41,974 bases of DNA from an uncultured Opitutales bacterium (GCA_944389175.1 CALXLK010000016.1:1-41974), one strand, 5' to 3'. Positions 8,121 to 16,980 are shown, counted from the stretch's first letter. Made by a program: numbers and translations. Notes: a model not told the origin generated them from the letters alone.

Positions 8121-10412
8121 ATGATAGGCTTTATCTTCAGAAGACTCTGCGCCACCGTGCCGTTAATGCTTGCAGTAAGCGTGATGGTCTTTCTTCTGAT
8201 GTACCTTGCCCCGGGCGATTTTCTCAGCCAGGCGCGCAGCTCTAAAGACATAAGCCCCGAGATAGTAAGGCAGGAGGAAATGCGCCTGGGTCTCGACAAG
8301 CCCTGGTACGTGCAATATGCGCGCTGGCTAAACGGGGTCTCGCCCATAAAGACGAACTTGCTTCTGCCGGAAAACGACCGCCAAAAACACGGCATAGTCT
8401 ACTTTGGACAGCCCGATTTCGGATATTCCTGGAGCTATAAAATTCCCGTCAGTTCCCTGATATTTCAAAGGCTCATCCCCACGCTTATACTTGCCCTTGC
8501 AAGCACTCTGCTATCTTACGCGGTGGCGATCCCCCTTGGCGTTATCGCCGCAGTGAAGAAAGATTCGCTATTCGACAAGATAAGCTCGTTTCTGGCGTAT
8601 GCGGCACTGAGCATTCCATACTTTTTCCTGGCTCTTCTGGCGGTGTTGTTCGCGGCGGTGACCGGCGTTTTGCCGACGGGCGGACAGACGTCTATCATGT
8701 ACGAATTTATGAGCCCTGCGGCAAAGCTGGGCGATTATCTGCGCCATTTGATACTGCCGACGCTCGTGCTATCGGTGGGGTCGATAGCCTCCATTATGCG
8801 CGTGATGAGGGGAAATTTTCTCGACTACTCGAAGTTGGACTTTGTAACGACTGCGCGAGCGAAGGGATTGAGCGAAAATGCAATCATGTTCAAGCACGTG
8901 CTGCGCAATGCGTTAAACCCGATAATAACATCGCTTGGATTTGCCTTTGCAGGCCTGTTGTCGGGAGCGCTGCTGGTCGAAAACGTAATGAACTACCCCG
9001 GACTCGGACAGCTCATATATGCGGCGATAGTCAAGCAAGACCAGTATGTGGTCATGGCGGGGGTTACAATGGGCTGCGCCATGCTCATAGCCGGCCAGCT
9101 CATAGCCGACATTCTTCTGGCCCTCTCCGACCCGCGCATACGCCTTGAAAACGCGCCCATCCCATGGAAAAGGCTGTCCGTTTTTGTAATCTCGGCCGCG
9201 GCGGCGTTTGCGCTTGTAACGTATCTGTGCCAGGCGAGCCAATCTTTCCTAAACATTCTCGTATTCCTCGGAAAGTGGGGCGGCATAATAATCTTGGCGC
9301 TCCTTGCCGTAGCGCTCGTTGCGGGCCTCGCGTGGGCTGCCGTATTCTTCTGCAAAAACCTGTTAAAGGACATAATCAAGACCCGTCGGGGAGCGGCGGC
9401 AATGGGCGCGCTTGCGGCCATGTACGCGCTTGCCTTTCTCGCCCCCTTCATCGCGCCGTACGAGCCGACGCAGCAATGCCTGGATAAATCTTTCCACCCG
9501 CCGACGGCGCTCGTCTGGCGAGACGGCGGCATATGCGCCAAAGTATACAAAAACGTCGATCCGAGCATCGCCAAGTACGAGCCCGTCGACGGACAATACC
9601 TTAAAATTAAATTTTTCTGCAAAGACGAGAATAGCAAATATAAGATTTTTGGCTTGATACCGTTTAAATACAAACTATTCCAATGCCAAAACAAGGCGCC
9701 CGATTCGCGCGTGTTTTTGCTCGGCTCAGACTCCACCGGGCGCGATGTGTTCTCGCGCCTGCTCTACGGCGCGCGTATATCCCTTAGCATAGGCTTCGTG
9801 GGAATTGCAATCACCATGACTATAGGCTTCCTCGTCGGCGGGCTATCCGGATATTTCGGCGGAACATTCGATTTCGTCGCAATGAGATTTGTAGAATTTT
9901 TGATGGCCGTACCGGGGCTTTATCTGCTTCTTGCGATGCGCTCGGCGCTGGCGCCGCACTTTGACAGCTCGCAAATGTACATAATGATTATTGCGATACT
10001 GTCGCTGCTGGGCTGGGCTTCGACGGCGCGCGTAATAAGGGGAATGTCGCTGTCGCTTTCAAACAGGCAATACGTAATGGCTGCAAAGGCGATGGGAGAA
10101 CGGCCGCTAAAGATTATAATTAGGCATTTTCTGCCGAACGTGCTAAGCTACCTCATAGTAGGCGCCACGCTCTCAATTCCCGGGTACATTCTCGGAGAGG
10201 CCGCGCTGTCATTTCTTGGATTGGGAATACAGGAGCCCTCGGCCTCATGGGGACTGATGCTCTCACAGGCTCAAAACGATACAAAAGTTCTCATGCTTGG
10301 ATTTTGGTGGATGCTAACCCCGGGAGCTGCCATATTTGCGGCGGTTCTGGCCTTCAACATGCTGGGCGACGTCTTGCGCGACATAGCTGATCCCCAGAGG
10401 AATTTTAAATGA
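8121..10412 (+). CDS. Fused peptide ABC transporter permease (DppB-like plus DppC-like in one chain)
   Basis: This 763-residue protein joins two permease subunits that are normally separate. Residues 1 to about 340 are DppB-like, with N-terminal FIFRRL, an APGDF motif and an EAA loop (ARAKGLSENAIMFKHVLRNA, 245-264). Residues from about 412 to the end are DppC-like, with IAPYEPT, LGSDSTGRDVFSRLLYGAR (534-552) and a second EAA loop (AAKAMGERPLKIIIRHFLPN, 654-673). Between them lie two extra hydrophobic segments (about 351-370 and 384-411), which keep both halves in the expected orientation. The DppC-like first periplasmic loop (445-533) is also enlarged. The reading frame is open throughout. 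The partner receptor is immediately upstream; ATPase subunits must be encoded elsewhere. Confidence 0.93.
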   Translation: MIGFIFRRLCATVPLMLAVSVMVFLLMYLAPGDFLSQARSSKDISPEIVRQEEMRLGLDKPWYVQYARWLNGVSPIKTNLLLPENDRQKHGIVYFGQPDFGYSWSYKIPVSSLIFQRLIPTLILALASTLLSYAVAIPLGVIAAVKKDSLFDKISSFLAYAALSIPYFFLALLAVLFAAVTGVLPTGGQTSIMYEFMSPAAKLGDYLRHLILPTLVLSVGSIASIMRVMRGNFLDYSKLDFVTTARAKGLSENAIMFKHVLRNALNPIITSLGFAFAGLLSGALLVENVMNYPGLGQLIYAAIVKQDQYVVMAGVTMGCAMLIAGQLIADILLALSDPRIRLENAPIPWKRLSVFVISAAAAFALVTYLCQASQSFLNILVFLGKWGGIIILALLAVALVAGLAWAAVFFCKNLLKDIIKTRRGAAAMGALAAMYALAFLAPFIAPYEPTQQCLDKSFHPPTALVWRDGGICAKVYKNVDPSIAKYEPVDGQYLKIKFFCKDENSKYKIFGLIPFKYKLFQCQNKAPDSRVFLLGSDSTGRDVFSRLLYGARISLSIGFVGIAITMTIGFLVGGLSGYFGGTFDFVAMRFVEFLMAVPGLYLLLAMRSALAPHFDSSQMYIMIIAILSLLGWASTARVIRGMSLSLSNRQYVMAAKAMGERPLKIIIRHFLPNVLSYLIVGATLSIPGYILGEAALSFLGLGIQEPSASWGLMLSQAQNDTKVLMLGFWWMLTPGAAIFAAVLAFNMLGDVLRDIADPQRNFK

Positions 10413-11596
10413 GAGCCATATTAAAAATTCTTCCAATTTTTCTGGCAGCCTCATTATTTGAGGCGTTTGCCGCCGATGAAATTGTCGTGAAAACGCAGCC
10501 GCCGAAGATTTTCTTCGGCAGGGTCTTTGAATTTCTGCGCGCCCACATTAAAGACGCCAAAAACGAAATGCAGATGTACATTCTGGCGGGAATCGCCGGA
10601 TACCCCGACTTTAACGGGGTGTCGGAGGAAGCCCCGATGGTGTTCTTTTCCGGGGAAACCGGCACGAACTACCGCCCGAGAATCGCCGTTTTCATGCGCA
10701 GGGACAGTCGGACGGCTCGCCAGATTAAAAGCCTATTCAAGCCGGTCTATCTCGACGGCTACGGTGATTATGAGACGGCGTATCTGCCCCTCTATGCGGG
10801 GATATCTGACGCCGCGTCGCTTAGGCCGCTTAAATTCGAGAACGCGCCAAAGTGCCTGCTGACAGCTGAAATACCGGCAAGCTACTTGGCGGAACTCTCG
10901 GAGAATTTTAAACGCGGCGCAATCGCGAAATTTTTAACGGAAAACCTGGGCGGAATAAAAATAGAAGCAGACATAAAAGACGCTCAATTAGTGGCAAAAA
11001 TACGCGCCGGCGTAAAAGACGGGCGCCTGCGCCTGTCAAATAAGGCCTCGCCAGACTTTTCCGGGGCGGTGGGCATGGGCAAATTTTTATCGGCCCACTC
11101 GACGCTAAAGCTTGAAAAGCCCGTAGAGCTCAAGCTCCCGCAAGCAGGTGAAAGGGGGGAAAGTATACTCATAAAGGCCGACGGCGCATTTGCAGTGTCG
11201 GCCGACAAAGAAATGGACGCGGATTACTGGGGTGTCATTTCCATATGCGAGGCGGTAAATGTCGAGACGATGGAATACGCGGGAACATATTTTAAGACCG
11301 TAGGCGATGCTCTCGTTTTTTCGAATAAGAGGCAAAAGCTTGAAAAAATAACCGACGCTCTGGCAAGGCAAAAAATGGCGCCCGCAGAATCGGGGGAATT
11401 TTACGCCCGCTTGTGCGAGCCCCGGCTCGACGGCGACCAAACGGCTTCAATTAAAATAACGCCCGAATTCGGCGCCGACGGGTCAATTCAAGGCTATTGC
11501 GCGGAAGTTAAGATATCCGCCGCGGCGGCGGGAGTCATCGCCCAAAGACTGCTTAAAGCCGCATTTAAAACGGAAGAGGGCGCTAATTGGCAATGA
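10409..11596 (+). CDS. Secreted protein of unknown function
   Basis: I do not recognise this 395-residue protein. Residues 1-22 look like a cleavable signal peptide (MRAILKILPIFLAASLFEAFA, cleavage near AFA/AD), so it is predicted to be periplasmic or outer-envelope. The remainder is soluble, mixed alpha/beta by composition, with no membrane segment, cysteine cluster or clear repeat. Two similar-looking alternations of charged and hydrophobic strands (about 165-240 and 310-390) could be a duplicated fold, but this is only an impression. The start overlaps the permease stop by four bases (ATGA), and its own stop overlaps the priA start the same way. It is therefore translationally coupled inside the pheS-to-priA operon. 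Confidence 0.8.
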   Translation: MRAILKILPIFLAASLFEAFAADEIVVKTQPPKIFFGRVFEFLRAHIKDAKNEMQMYILAGIAGYPDFNGVSEEAPMVFFSGETGTNYRPRIAVFMRRDSRTARQIKSLFKPVYLDGYGDYETAYLPLYAGISDAASLRPLKFENAPKCLLTAEIPASYLAELSENFKRGAIAKFLTENLGGIKIEADIKDAQLVAKIRAGVKDGRLRLSNKASPDFSGAVGMGKFLSAHSTLKLEKPVELKLPQAGERGESILIKADGAFAVSADKEMDADYWGVISICEAVNVETMEYAGTYFKTVGDALVFSNKRQKLEKITDALARQKMAPAESGEFYARLCEPRLDGDQTASIKITPEFGADGSIQGYCAEVKISAAAAGVIAQRLLKAAFKTEEGANWQ

Positions 11597-13815
11597 TAAA
11601 TGTCGCCGCAGTATGCCTGTTTTCAGGGCTCGACAGGGAGCTCTCGTACGAGATAGACGACAAGCTTCTTCCCCTTGTAAAAGTGGGATCGATGGTCAAG
11701 GCGCCTCTGCGAAATTCAAGCGTGTGCGCCATTGTAAAGAGAATAGAAAAAGTCGACGAAAAGTCGCTTACATACAGGCTAAAAAAAATCTACGCGCTCG
11801 TGCAGCCCGAACCCGTGCTTACGCCGGAGCTCGTGGGTCTGGCCGAGTGGATAAAAAGCTACTACTGCGCGTCAATGCAATCGGTGCTCGAGACGATGAT
11901 ACCCTCCGTGGTTCGCGCCGGCAAGGGCGCTCTCGAGGCGAAAGAGGTTTCGTTTGTCGGCGGCCTCGACGACGACGCGCGCAAGGCTCTTGCGCGCAGA
12001 GCCCCGCAACAGTCGAAGATATACGAATATCTGGCAGAAAACGGAGAGCCGATTCTGGAGTCGGCGCTGATGAAACTTTTGAAAGTTCCCGCCCAAAGCG
12101 TGGAATCGCTCGCAAAAAAAGGGATTGTAAAAATATCGCAAAAGAAGCTCATGCGCTCCGCCTTCGACGACGACCTCGGCAAGGCTGAAATTGTCAGACA
12201 GGAGCCGCTAAAACTAAACGACGAACAGCAAAAGGCCTTCGGGGAAATCCTTGCAGACATAGAGAAAAAAAGCTTCTGCACCCGCCTGCTCTACGGCGTG
12301 ACGGGCTCGGGCAAGACGGAAGTCTACATGCAGGCGATGAAAAAGGTGCTCGACGAGGGCGGCAGCTGCATATTCCTAGTCCCGGAAATATCCCTGACGC
12401 CCCAGACTGTCGGGCGCCTGCGCAGCCGCTTTAACGACTGCGGGCTCGTGCTCTGGCACAGCGCGCTCACCGACGGACAGCGCCTCGACGCATGGCGGGC
12501 GCTCGCCACCGGAAGGGCGAGAATCGTCGTGGGCGCAAGAAGCTGCATATTTGCCCCCATGCAAAACTTGAGGCTTATAATAGTCGACGAAGAGCACGAC
12601 GGCGCCTACAAGCAGGACAAGACACCCCGATACAACGGCAGGGACGTCGCAGTAATGCGCGCCAAGATGTCGGCGGCCGCCTGCCTGTTGGGATCGGCCA
12701 CCCCGTCGCTGGAAACCCTCTATAATGCAAAGACCGGCAAATACGGACTGTCCGAAATTAAGAGGCGCGTCGACAACGGTAAAATGCCCGTTTCATACAT
12801 AGTGGATATGAAATACGAAAAGCCGGGAACTATGCTCTCACAAATGCTTATCGACAAAATCGCCGACCGCCTCGATAAAAACGAACAGGTTATATTATTT
12901 CTTAACAGGAGGGGATATTCCAAAATTTTCGAATGCCCCGATTGCGGGAATGTCGAGGAATGCCCGCACTGCGCGGTGTCGCTGACGTGGCACAAGAAGG
13001 AGGATATCGTAAAGTGCCACATATGCGGCTACACTGCAAAAGCCCCGAAAAAATGCCGAAACTGCGGCTCGGAACGCGCGAAATGGAAGGGTTACGGAAC
13101 GCAAAGAATCGAGGACGTGCTGCAAAATATATTTCCCGGCGCGCGGATAGGGCGCATGGACCGCGACACCATGGTGCGCCGCGACGACTACCGCAGGGTG
13201 CTTGGCAATTTCAGGTCTGGATCGCTCGATATTCTCATAGGGACGCAAATGATAACAAAGGGGCTCGATTTTCCGCGGGTAACTCTCGTGGGAATAATCG
13301 ACGCCGACATAAGCTTAAAGATGCCCGATTTCCGCTCGGCGGAGCGCACGTACCAGCTGATAGTCCAGGTGGCGGGGCGCGCGGGGCGCGGCGATCAGGA
13401 CGGCGAAGTCGTCATACAGACAAAACATCCGGAGGCCCCTCCCATTCAGTACGCAAAGAGGGACGACCTCGGTTCGTTTCTGGAGGAGGAATTGCAAAAC
13501 AGAGCAGAATACGGATATCCGCCGTCGGTTCGGATAGTCAGGCACATATTCAGGTCGCGCAACCAGGACAAACTCTCGTTCTACCTCGACAAATGGAGCA
13601 AGCTGGCAAAGCAAAGGATGGAAGGCATCTGCACAATGACCGATCCAACGCCCGCTCCGCTTGAAAAAAGCGAGGATTTCTACCGCTGGCATATATGCTA
13701 TTTTACGTCGTCTGTAACCGCCGTTGTAAGGGCGGTGGAAGAACTAAAACGCGAATTTGAATTCGACGAAGATATCGACGACGTAATAGACTCGGATCCC
13801 ATATCGATGATGTAA
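11593..13815 (+). CDS. priA: Primosomal replication protein N' (replication restart helicase PriA)
   Basis: The 740-residue protein is a superfamily 2 3'-5' DNA helicase that reloads the replisome at stalled forks. Visible features are an N-terminal DNA-binding domain, Walker A GVTGSGKTEVYM (bases about 12296-12331), the DEEH box (VDEEHDGAYKQ), and a paired zinc-binding region with eight cysteines arranged CPDC, CPHC, CHIC, CRNC (bases about 12934-13070). The helicase motif region GTQMITKGLDFPRVTLVGII and QVAGRAGRG follow. I place the start at ATG 11593, which overlaps the upstream stop as ATGA; a TTG at 11587 is also in frame. It is the last gene of the pheS cluster. No terminator was recognised after it. 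Confidence 0.97.
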   Translation: MINVAAVCLFSGLDRELSYEIDDKLLPLVKVGSMVKAPLRNSSVCAIVKRIEKVDEKSLTYRLKKIYALVQPEPVLTPELVGLAEWIKSYYCASMQSVLETMIPSVVRAGKGALEAKEVSFVGGLDDDARKALARRAPQQSKIYEYLAENGEPILESALMKLLKVPAQSVESLAKKGIVKISQKKLMRSAFDDDLGKAEIVRQEPLKLNDEQQKAFGEILADIEKKSFCTRLLYGVTGSGKTEVYMQAMKKVLDEGGSCIFLVPEISLTPQTVGRLRSRFNDCGLVLWHSALTDGQRLDAWRALATGRARIVVGARSCIFAPMQNLRLIIVDEEHDGAYKQDKTPRYNGRDVAVMRAKMSAAACLLGSATPSLETLYNAKTGKYGLSEIKRRVDNGKMPVSYIVDMKYEKPGTMLSQMLIDKIADRLDKNEQVILFLNRRGYSKIFECPDCGNVEECPHCAVSLTWHKKEDIVKCHICGYTAKAPKKCRNCGSERAKWKGYGTQRIEDVLQNIFPGARIGRMDRDTMVRRDDYRRVLGNFRSGSLDILIGTQMITKGLDFPRVTLVGIIDADISLKMPDFRSAERTYQLIVQVAGRAGRGDQDGEVVIQTKHPEAPPIQYAKRDDLGSFLEEELQNRAEYGYPPSVRIVRHIFRSRNQDKLSFYLDKWSKLAKQRMEGICTMTDPTPAPLEKSEDFYRWHICYFTSSVTAVVRAVEELKREFEFDEDIDDVIDSDPISMM

Positions 13816-14353
13816 TAATACTCGCTACGCCTCCTCCCGGCAAAATAACTGCGCGCCTTTTTTACGGGCATTTCAATGCGCAATGAACGCCCATGTGTGT
13901 GCGGGGAGGAGAGCAAAATGGCCGCAAAGGCAGCGTGGCTTCCTGAGGGAAACGCCGCGCAGGTGGCAAGAGAGAGCGCGCGGCGCCTCGGACGCGCAAA
14001 AAAATATGCTGCGCCAAAACAATCCACGGCGCGCGGCGCAGACTCCTCCCTCCCCTATGAACAGGGAAAAATTAGGGAAAAAACATTTTTGAAAGACAAG
14101 CCCCCGCGCGGTAAATATATTCAAAACGGCGCGCCTGTACGTGTTGAGCTGCGGCGGCAAAATAAATGCGCTTTTTAATAAAACACTCCCACTACATCGC
14201 ACGGGCGTTCGTTTTATTCGAAAAATTTGCGGGCAAAAAAATCGGAAAAGGCAAGCACCCTAAAAATAAAGCAAGCTACACAAAATTTAGAAAAGATAAA
14301 AGAGCCTATCGTGGCGGCGGCAAAAATTTTGCGTATGCAAAGGGCGTTTGTTT
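13816..14353. other. Intergenic region between convergent priA and dtd
   Basis: These 538 bases lie between converging genes. Short open frames exist on both strands (for example 13876-14178 forward, about 100 codons) but show no family resemblance, no good ribosome binding site and an unlikely residue composition. I see no tRNA, no clear terminator and no long repeat. The segment changes from GC-rich to strongly A-rich after about 14210. Confidence 0.5.
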
Positions 14354-14821
14354 TTATATGTCTTTATTTTTCGAATCTAAAATTATCGTCACTGGGCCGT
14401 CGTTTACGAGAGAAAGAGCCATATACGCGCCGAATTTGCCCGACTCCACCGCGCGGCCGAGAGCCTCGGACAACGCGCTTAGAAAATCGTTGTAAAGTTG
14501 AAGGGATACCTGCGGGGGCGCCGAGCGGTTAAACGACGGGCGAGTGCCTTTTCTTACATTGCCAAATAGGGTGAACTGGCTGACTACAAGAATTTGGGCG
14601 TTTTTATCCTTTGCGGAAAGATTCATCTTTTGTTCGCCGTCTTCGAATATGCGCAAGTTTGCTATTTTGCCGGCAAGGTAACGGGCGTCCTGAATGTCGT
14701 CGCCGTTCTCCACCGCGACGAGTACGACAAGCCCTGCGGCAATTTTTCCCGACACGTAAGCCGGGGCGGCGTCGAGAATTTTCACCGACGCCGATGAGAC
14801 CCGCTGAACTACCGCCCTCAT
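14354..14821 (-). CDS. dtd: D-aminoacyl-tRNA deacylase
   Basis: The 155-residue protein removes D-amino acids and glycine wrongly attached to tRNA. It has the family N terminus MRAVVQRVSSASV, the active-site segment SQFTLFG and the cross-subunit GPVT motif (VNDGPVTIILDS) near the C terminus. Length is normal for bacterial Dtd homodimers. The frame is open 46 codons further upstream, but the chosen ATG is where homology begins. It forms an ATGA overlap with the stop of the epimerase gene, so the two are translationally coupled. It is last in the nadD-rsfS-epimerase-dtd cluster. Confidence 0.95.
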   Translation of the reverse strand: MRAVVQRVSSASVKILDAAPAYVSGKIAAGLVVLVAVENGDDIQDARYLAGKIANLRIFEDGEQKMNLSAKDKNAQILVVSQFTLFGNVRKGTRPSFNRSAPPQVSLQLYNDFLSALSEALGRAVESGKFGAYMALSLVNDGPVTIILDSKNKDI

Positions 14822-15738
14822 GAAACTTTTACCTGCATTTTTAGAGTCCCTATGGAATTGCCGTCGACAAATTGCAGGGGTTTTGTAGCGCAATTCGGAG
14901 GGGCTATCCACGGCTCGACTGCGAAGAAATCGCCGTCGCCGTCTTTCACCTTGCCCCAAGTCACCACGACCATGCTCGGGTCGGGCTTTTTATTGTCGTT
15001 TATGACAATGTCGATTTCTCCGCCGCCTATGCGGCGGATTTTGAGTGTGCCCGTCTTGAGATTGCACAATATTCGGCCGAGCATTTCAGTGTCGCCAAAC
15101 GACATTTTATCGAGGTTTTTAAGCTCGTAGCGCGTGCCGTCGCCCACGTTGTACGTCGAGCGCGCCGCATCGGTTATGAGAACGTAATTTTTCTTAGTCT
15201 CGCCCTTGACCCACGGTATAGTAAAATACGGGTGGAACCCCGCGCCCCAAGGCATGGGCAAATCGCCTTTGTTTTGAAGGATGATTTCCGATATAAACGA
15301 CCTCTGAAAAAATTGGTAGCGCACGTACATGTTGTAGTCGTACGGGTAGGCTTGGCGCGCGTCGGCATCGGGAATAAATTTCATCTTGAGGGCGTTTTCG
15401 CAAACCTCCACGACTTCGAACTTGCCGTCCCAGGCGTAGCCGTGGCGCCGCATGGGGCGCACATCTCCGCGCGGCGTCCGCCATAGATCGGGTTTGCGCC
15501 CGACGAAAGATGTGCTCGGGAAGGGAAATATGATTGGATTCCCGCCAAATGTGTTATACATCTTCTCTCCGCCGAGCGCGTTCATGTCGGTCCACGGAAC
15601 AACGCTGCGAATCTTTCCGCTGGCGTCTTCAATATCCCAGGAAAGCAGCCGGGCTCCCTCAAAGGGGTTTATCAAAAACGTGGAATTGTCCACGTTATAG
15701 CGGTAAAGAACCGCGTTATCTTTTTCTATAATTTTCAT
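14818..15738 (-). CDS. Aldose 1-epimerase (galactose mutarotase-like) family protein
   Basis: The 306-residue protein has the galactose-mutarotase beta-sandwich pattern. It shows NPFEGARLLSW near the N terminus, GGNPIIFPFPSTS and RRHGYAWDGKFEVVEV in the middle, a GAGFHPYF segment that carries the probable catalytic His, and FAVEPWIAPPN with the probable catalytic Glu. Such enzymes interconvert alpha and beta sugar anomers; free hexose against hexose-6-phosphate specificity cannot be decided here. The frame extends 37 codons further upstream into rsfS, but homology starts at MKIIEKDN, so I use ATG 15738 (ATG 15753 is an alternative). Its stop overlaps the dtd start. Confidence 0.85.
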   Translation of the reverse strand: MKIIEKDNAVLYRYNVDNSTFLINPFEGARLLSWDIEDASGKIRSVVPWTDMNALGGEKMYNTFGGNPIIFPFPSTSFVGRKPDLWRTPRGDVRPMRRHGYAWDGKFEVVEVCENALKMKFIPDADARQAYPYDYNMYVRYQFFQRSFISEIILQNKGDLPMPWGAGFHPYFTIPWVKGETKKNYVLITDAARSTYNVGDGTRYELKNLDKMSFGDTEMLGRILCNLKTGTLKIRRIGGGEIDIVINDNKKPDPSMVVVTWGKVKDGDGDFFAVEPWIAPPNCATKPLQFVDGNSIGTLKMQVKVS

Positions 15739-15821
15739 ATCCGACAATAACATCGCCGCTGCGCCGCGCCCAAACGCCCACGCGCGAATCCGCGCCTGCG
15801 GGCGCGCCGCCGCTTTTTTTG

Positions 15822-16379
15822 CTACATTAGGCGGTCCGCGTCTTTCCAAAGCGCCTCTATGCCGTAAAGGCCGCGCTGCTGGGGAAGAAAAATATGCACC
15901 ATAAAATCGAACGCGTCCACGACGACCCAGCCGCTGCCCTCGTTAAACTCCCTGCCCACAGACTTGACCCCGAGCTCCTTCAACGTCGACATCAATTCGT
16001 TCGACAGCGCCCTAAGGTGCGGCTCGGAATTTGCCGTGGCCAGCAAAAAATAGTTTGTTATAGGCGACTTGCCCCTGACGTCGAGGACTTTCAAATCTTC
16101 GGCTTTTTTTTCGTCGAGAGCGCGGTAGCACTTCTTGACTATCTCAAATACGGGATCGTCTATTTGCGCGCCCTTGTCTTGTTCCTGGACTTTCTTTGCC
16201 GGGGCCTTCTTTGCAGGCACCTTTTTTGCGGCCGTCTTTTTTACAGCTGTTTTTTTAACCGGCGTCTTTTTCGCGGCGGGCTTCTTTGCCGCCGTTTTTT
16301 TTGCAGGTGTCTTTTTTACGGCCGTCTTTTTCGCCGCGGTTTTCTTCGTTGCTGTTTTTTTTGTCGCTTTTTGGCTCAT
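15822..16379 (-). CDS. rsfS: Ribosomal silencing factor RsfS with histone-H1-like N-terminal tail
   Basis: Residues about 72-185 are a complete RsfS/YbeB domain (DPVFEIVKKCYRALDEKKAEDL, GKSPITNYFLLATANS, GSGWVVVDAFDFMVHIF and a Tyr/Leu/Trp-rich end). RsfS binds ribosomal protein uL14 and blocks subunit joining when nutrients are scarce. Residues 7-64 are an unusual addition: about twelve five-residue repeats of the KKTAx/KKTPx/KKxPA type, nearly pure Lys, Ala, Thr, Pro and Val, like histone H1 tails. Normal RsfS is 105-130 residues long. The start is supported by the Met immediately before the repeats and by the 13-base gap to nadD, the usual nadD-rsfS order. Confidence 0.94.
   Translation of the reverse strand: MSQKATKKTATKKTAAKKTAVKKTPAKKTAAKKPAAKKTPVKKTAVKKTAAKKVPAKKAPAKKVQEQDKGAQIDDPVFEIVKKCYRALDEKKAEDLKVLDVRGKSPITNYFLLATANSEPHLRALSNELMSTLKELGVKSVGREFNEGSGWVVVDAFDFMVHIFLPQQRGLYGIEALWKDADRLM
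16188..16361 (-). repeat. Pentapeptide-coding repeat tract in rsfS
   Basis: About twelve 15-base units encode the KKTAx-type pentapeptides of the RsfS tail. The units vary at synonymous positions (AAA/AAG, GCC/GCG/GCA), so the tract is a diverged coding repeat and not a recent slippage product. Confidence 0.85.
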
Positions 16380-16392
16380 TTTACACTTGGCG

Positions 16393-16980
16393 TTATTTGT
16401 ATAAGTTGTGGCTTTTTATATAGGAAATTACATCAGCGTCGAGCATTGAATTTAAATTTTTTCCGCAAGATAGGGCTTCCCTTATCTGGGATGAACTTAT
16501 TTCAACGGGGTCGAAATTTATCACGCCCACCCGAGCGCCCGCAGGCAGGAGAGTTCTGTCTATGGCGTATCCCGGGCGCGCGGCGCAGGCAAACTCGACT
16601 ATCCCCGAGAGCTCTTCAATGTCTTTCCACAAGTGTAGCTTTTGCACGTGGTCGGCGCCGATGATCCAAATTAGGCGGCTTTTCGGATACTTGCCTGCCA
16701 GATAGCGCGCCGTGTCTATCGAATAGCTTATGCTGTTTCTGCAGATTTCAAAGGTCTCTATTTCGGCGCTAAAGCTCAGTTTCTCAACGGCAATCTCGAG
16801 CATTGCAAGCCTATCCCGGGCGCACGCGCCCGTTTTACTGGGCTTCAAAGGGGCCTGATAGGCCGGCACAAACAAAAGTTTATCGAGCCCGCATTCGGAA
16901 TGGGCGGCCTCCGCCAAACGCATATGCCCGAGGTGAACCGGATCGAAACTGCCGCCGAGAATTCCTATTGCCGAACTCAT
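16393..16980 (-). CDS. nadD: Nicotinate-nucleotide adenylyltransferase
   Basis: The 195-residue protein makes deamido-NAD from nicotinate mononucleotide and ATP. The nucleotidyltransferase signature GGSFDPVHLGHMRLAE (about 9-24) is intact, with the T/HxGH-type HLGH. The C-terminal SSSQIREAL motif (about 161-169) is the ISSTxIR signature. Length is normal. It heads the reverse cluster nadD-rsfS-epimerase-dtd and diverges from the ROK kinase across about 100 bases, which must hold both promoters. NadB at 35.3 kb belongs to the same NAD pathway. Confidence 0.96.
   Translation of the reverse strand: MSSAIGILGGSFDPVHLGHMRLAEAAHSECGLDKLLFVPAYQAPLKPSKTGACARDRLAMLEIAVEKLSFSAEIETFEICRNSISYSIDTARYLAGKYPKSRLIWIIGADHVQKLHLWKDIEELSGIVEFACAARPGYAIDRTLLPAGARVGVINFDPVEISSSQIREALSCGKNLNSMLDADVISYIKSHNLYK

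Noticed and set aside
13876..14178. Forward open frame of 100 codons after priA
   Set aside because: No homology, no ribosome binding site, mixed Arg/Lys/Ala composition typical of chance frames in GC-rich spacer DNA.
14166..14495. Forward open frame of 109 codons running into dtd antisense
   Set aside because: Its second half is antisense to the real dtd gene and the rest is A-rich spacer.
16135..16404. Hydrophobic Phe/Ala repeat protein on the forward strand
   Set aside because: It is the antisense reading of the Lys/Ala/Thr repeat tract in rsfS, not a membrane protein gene.
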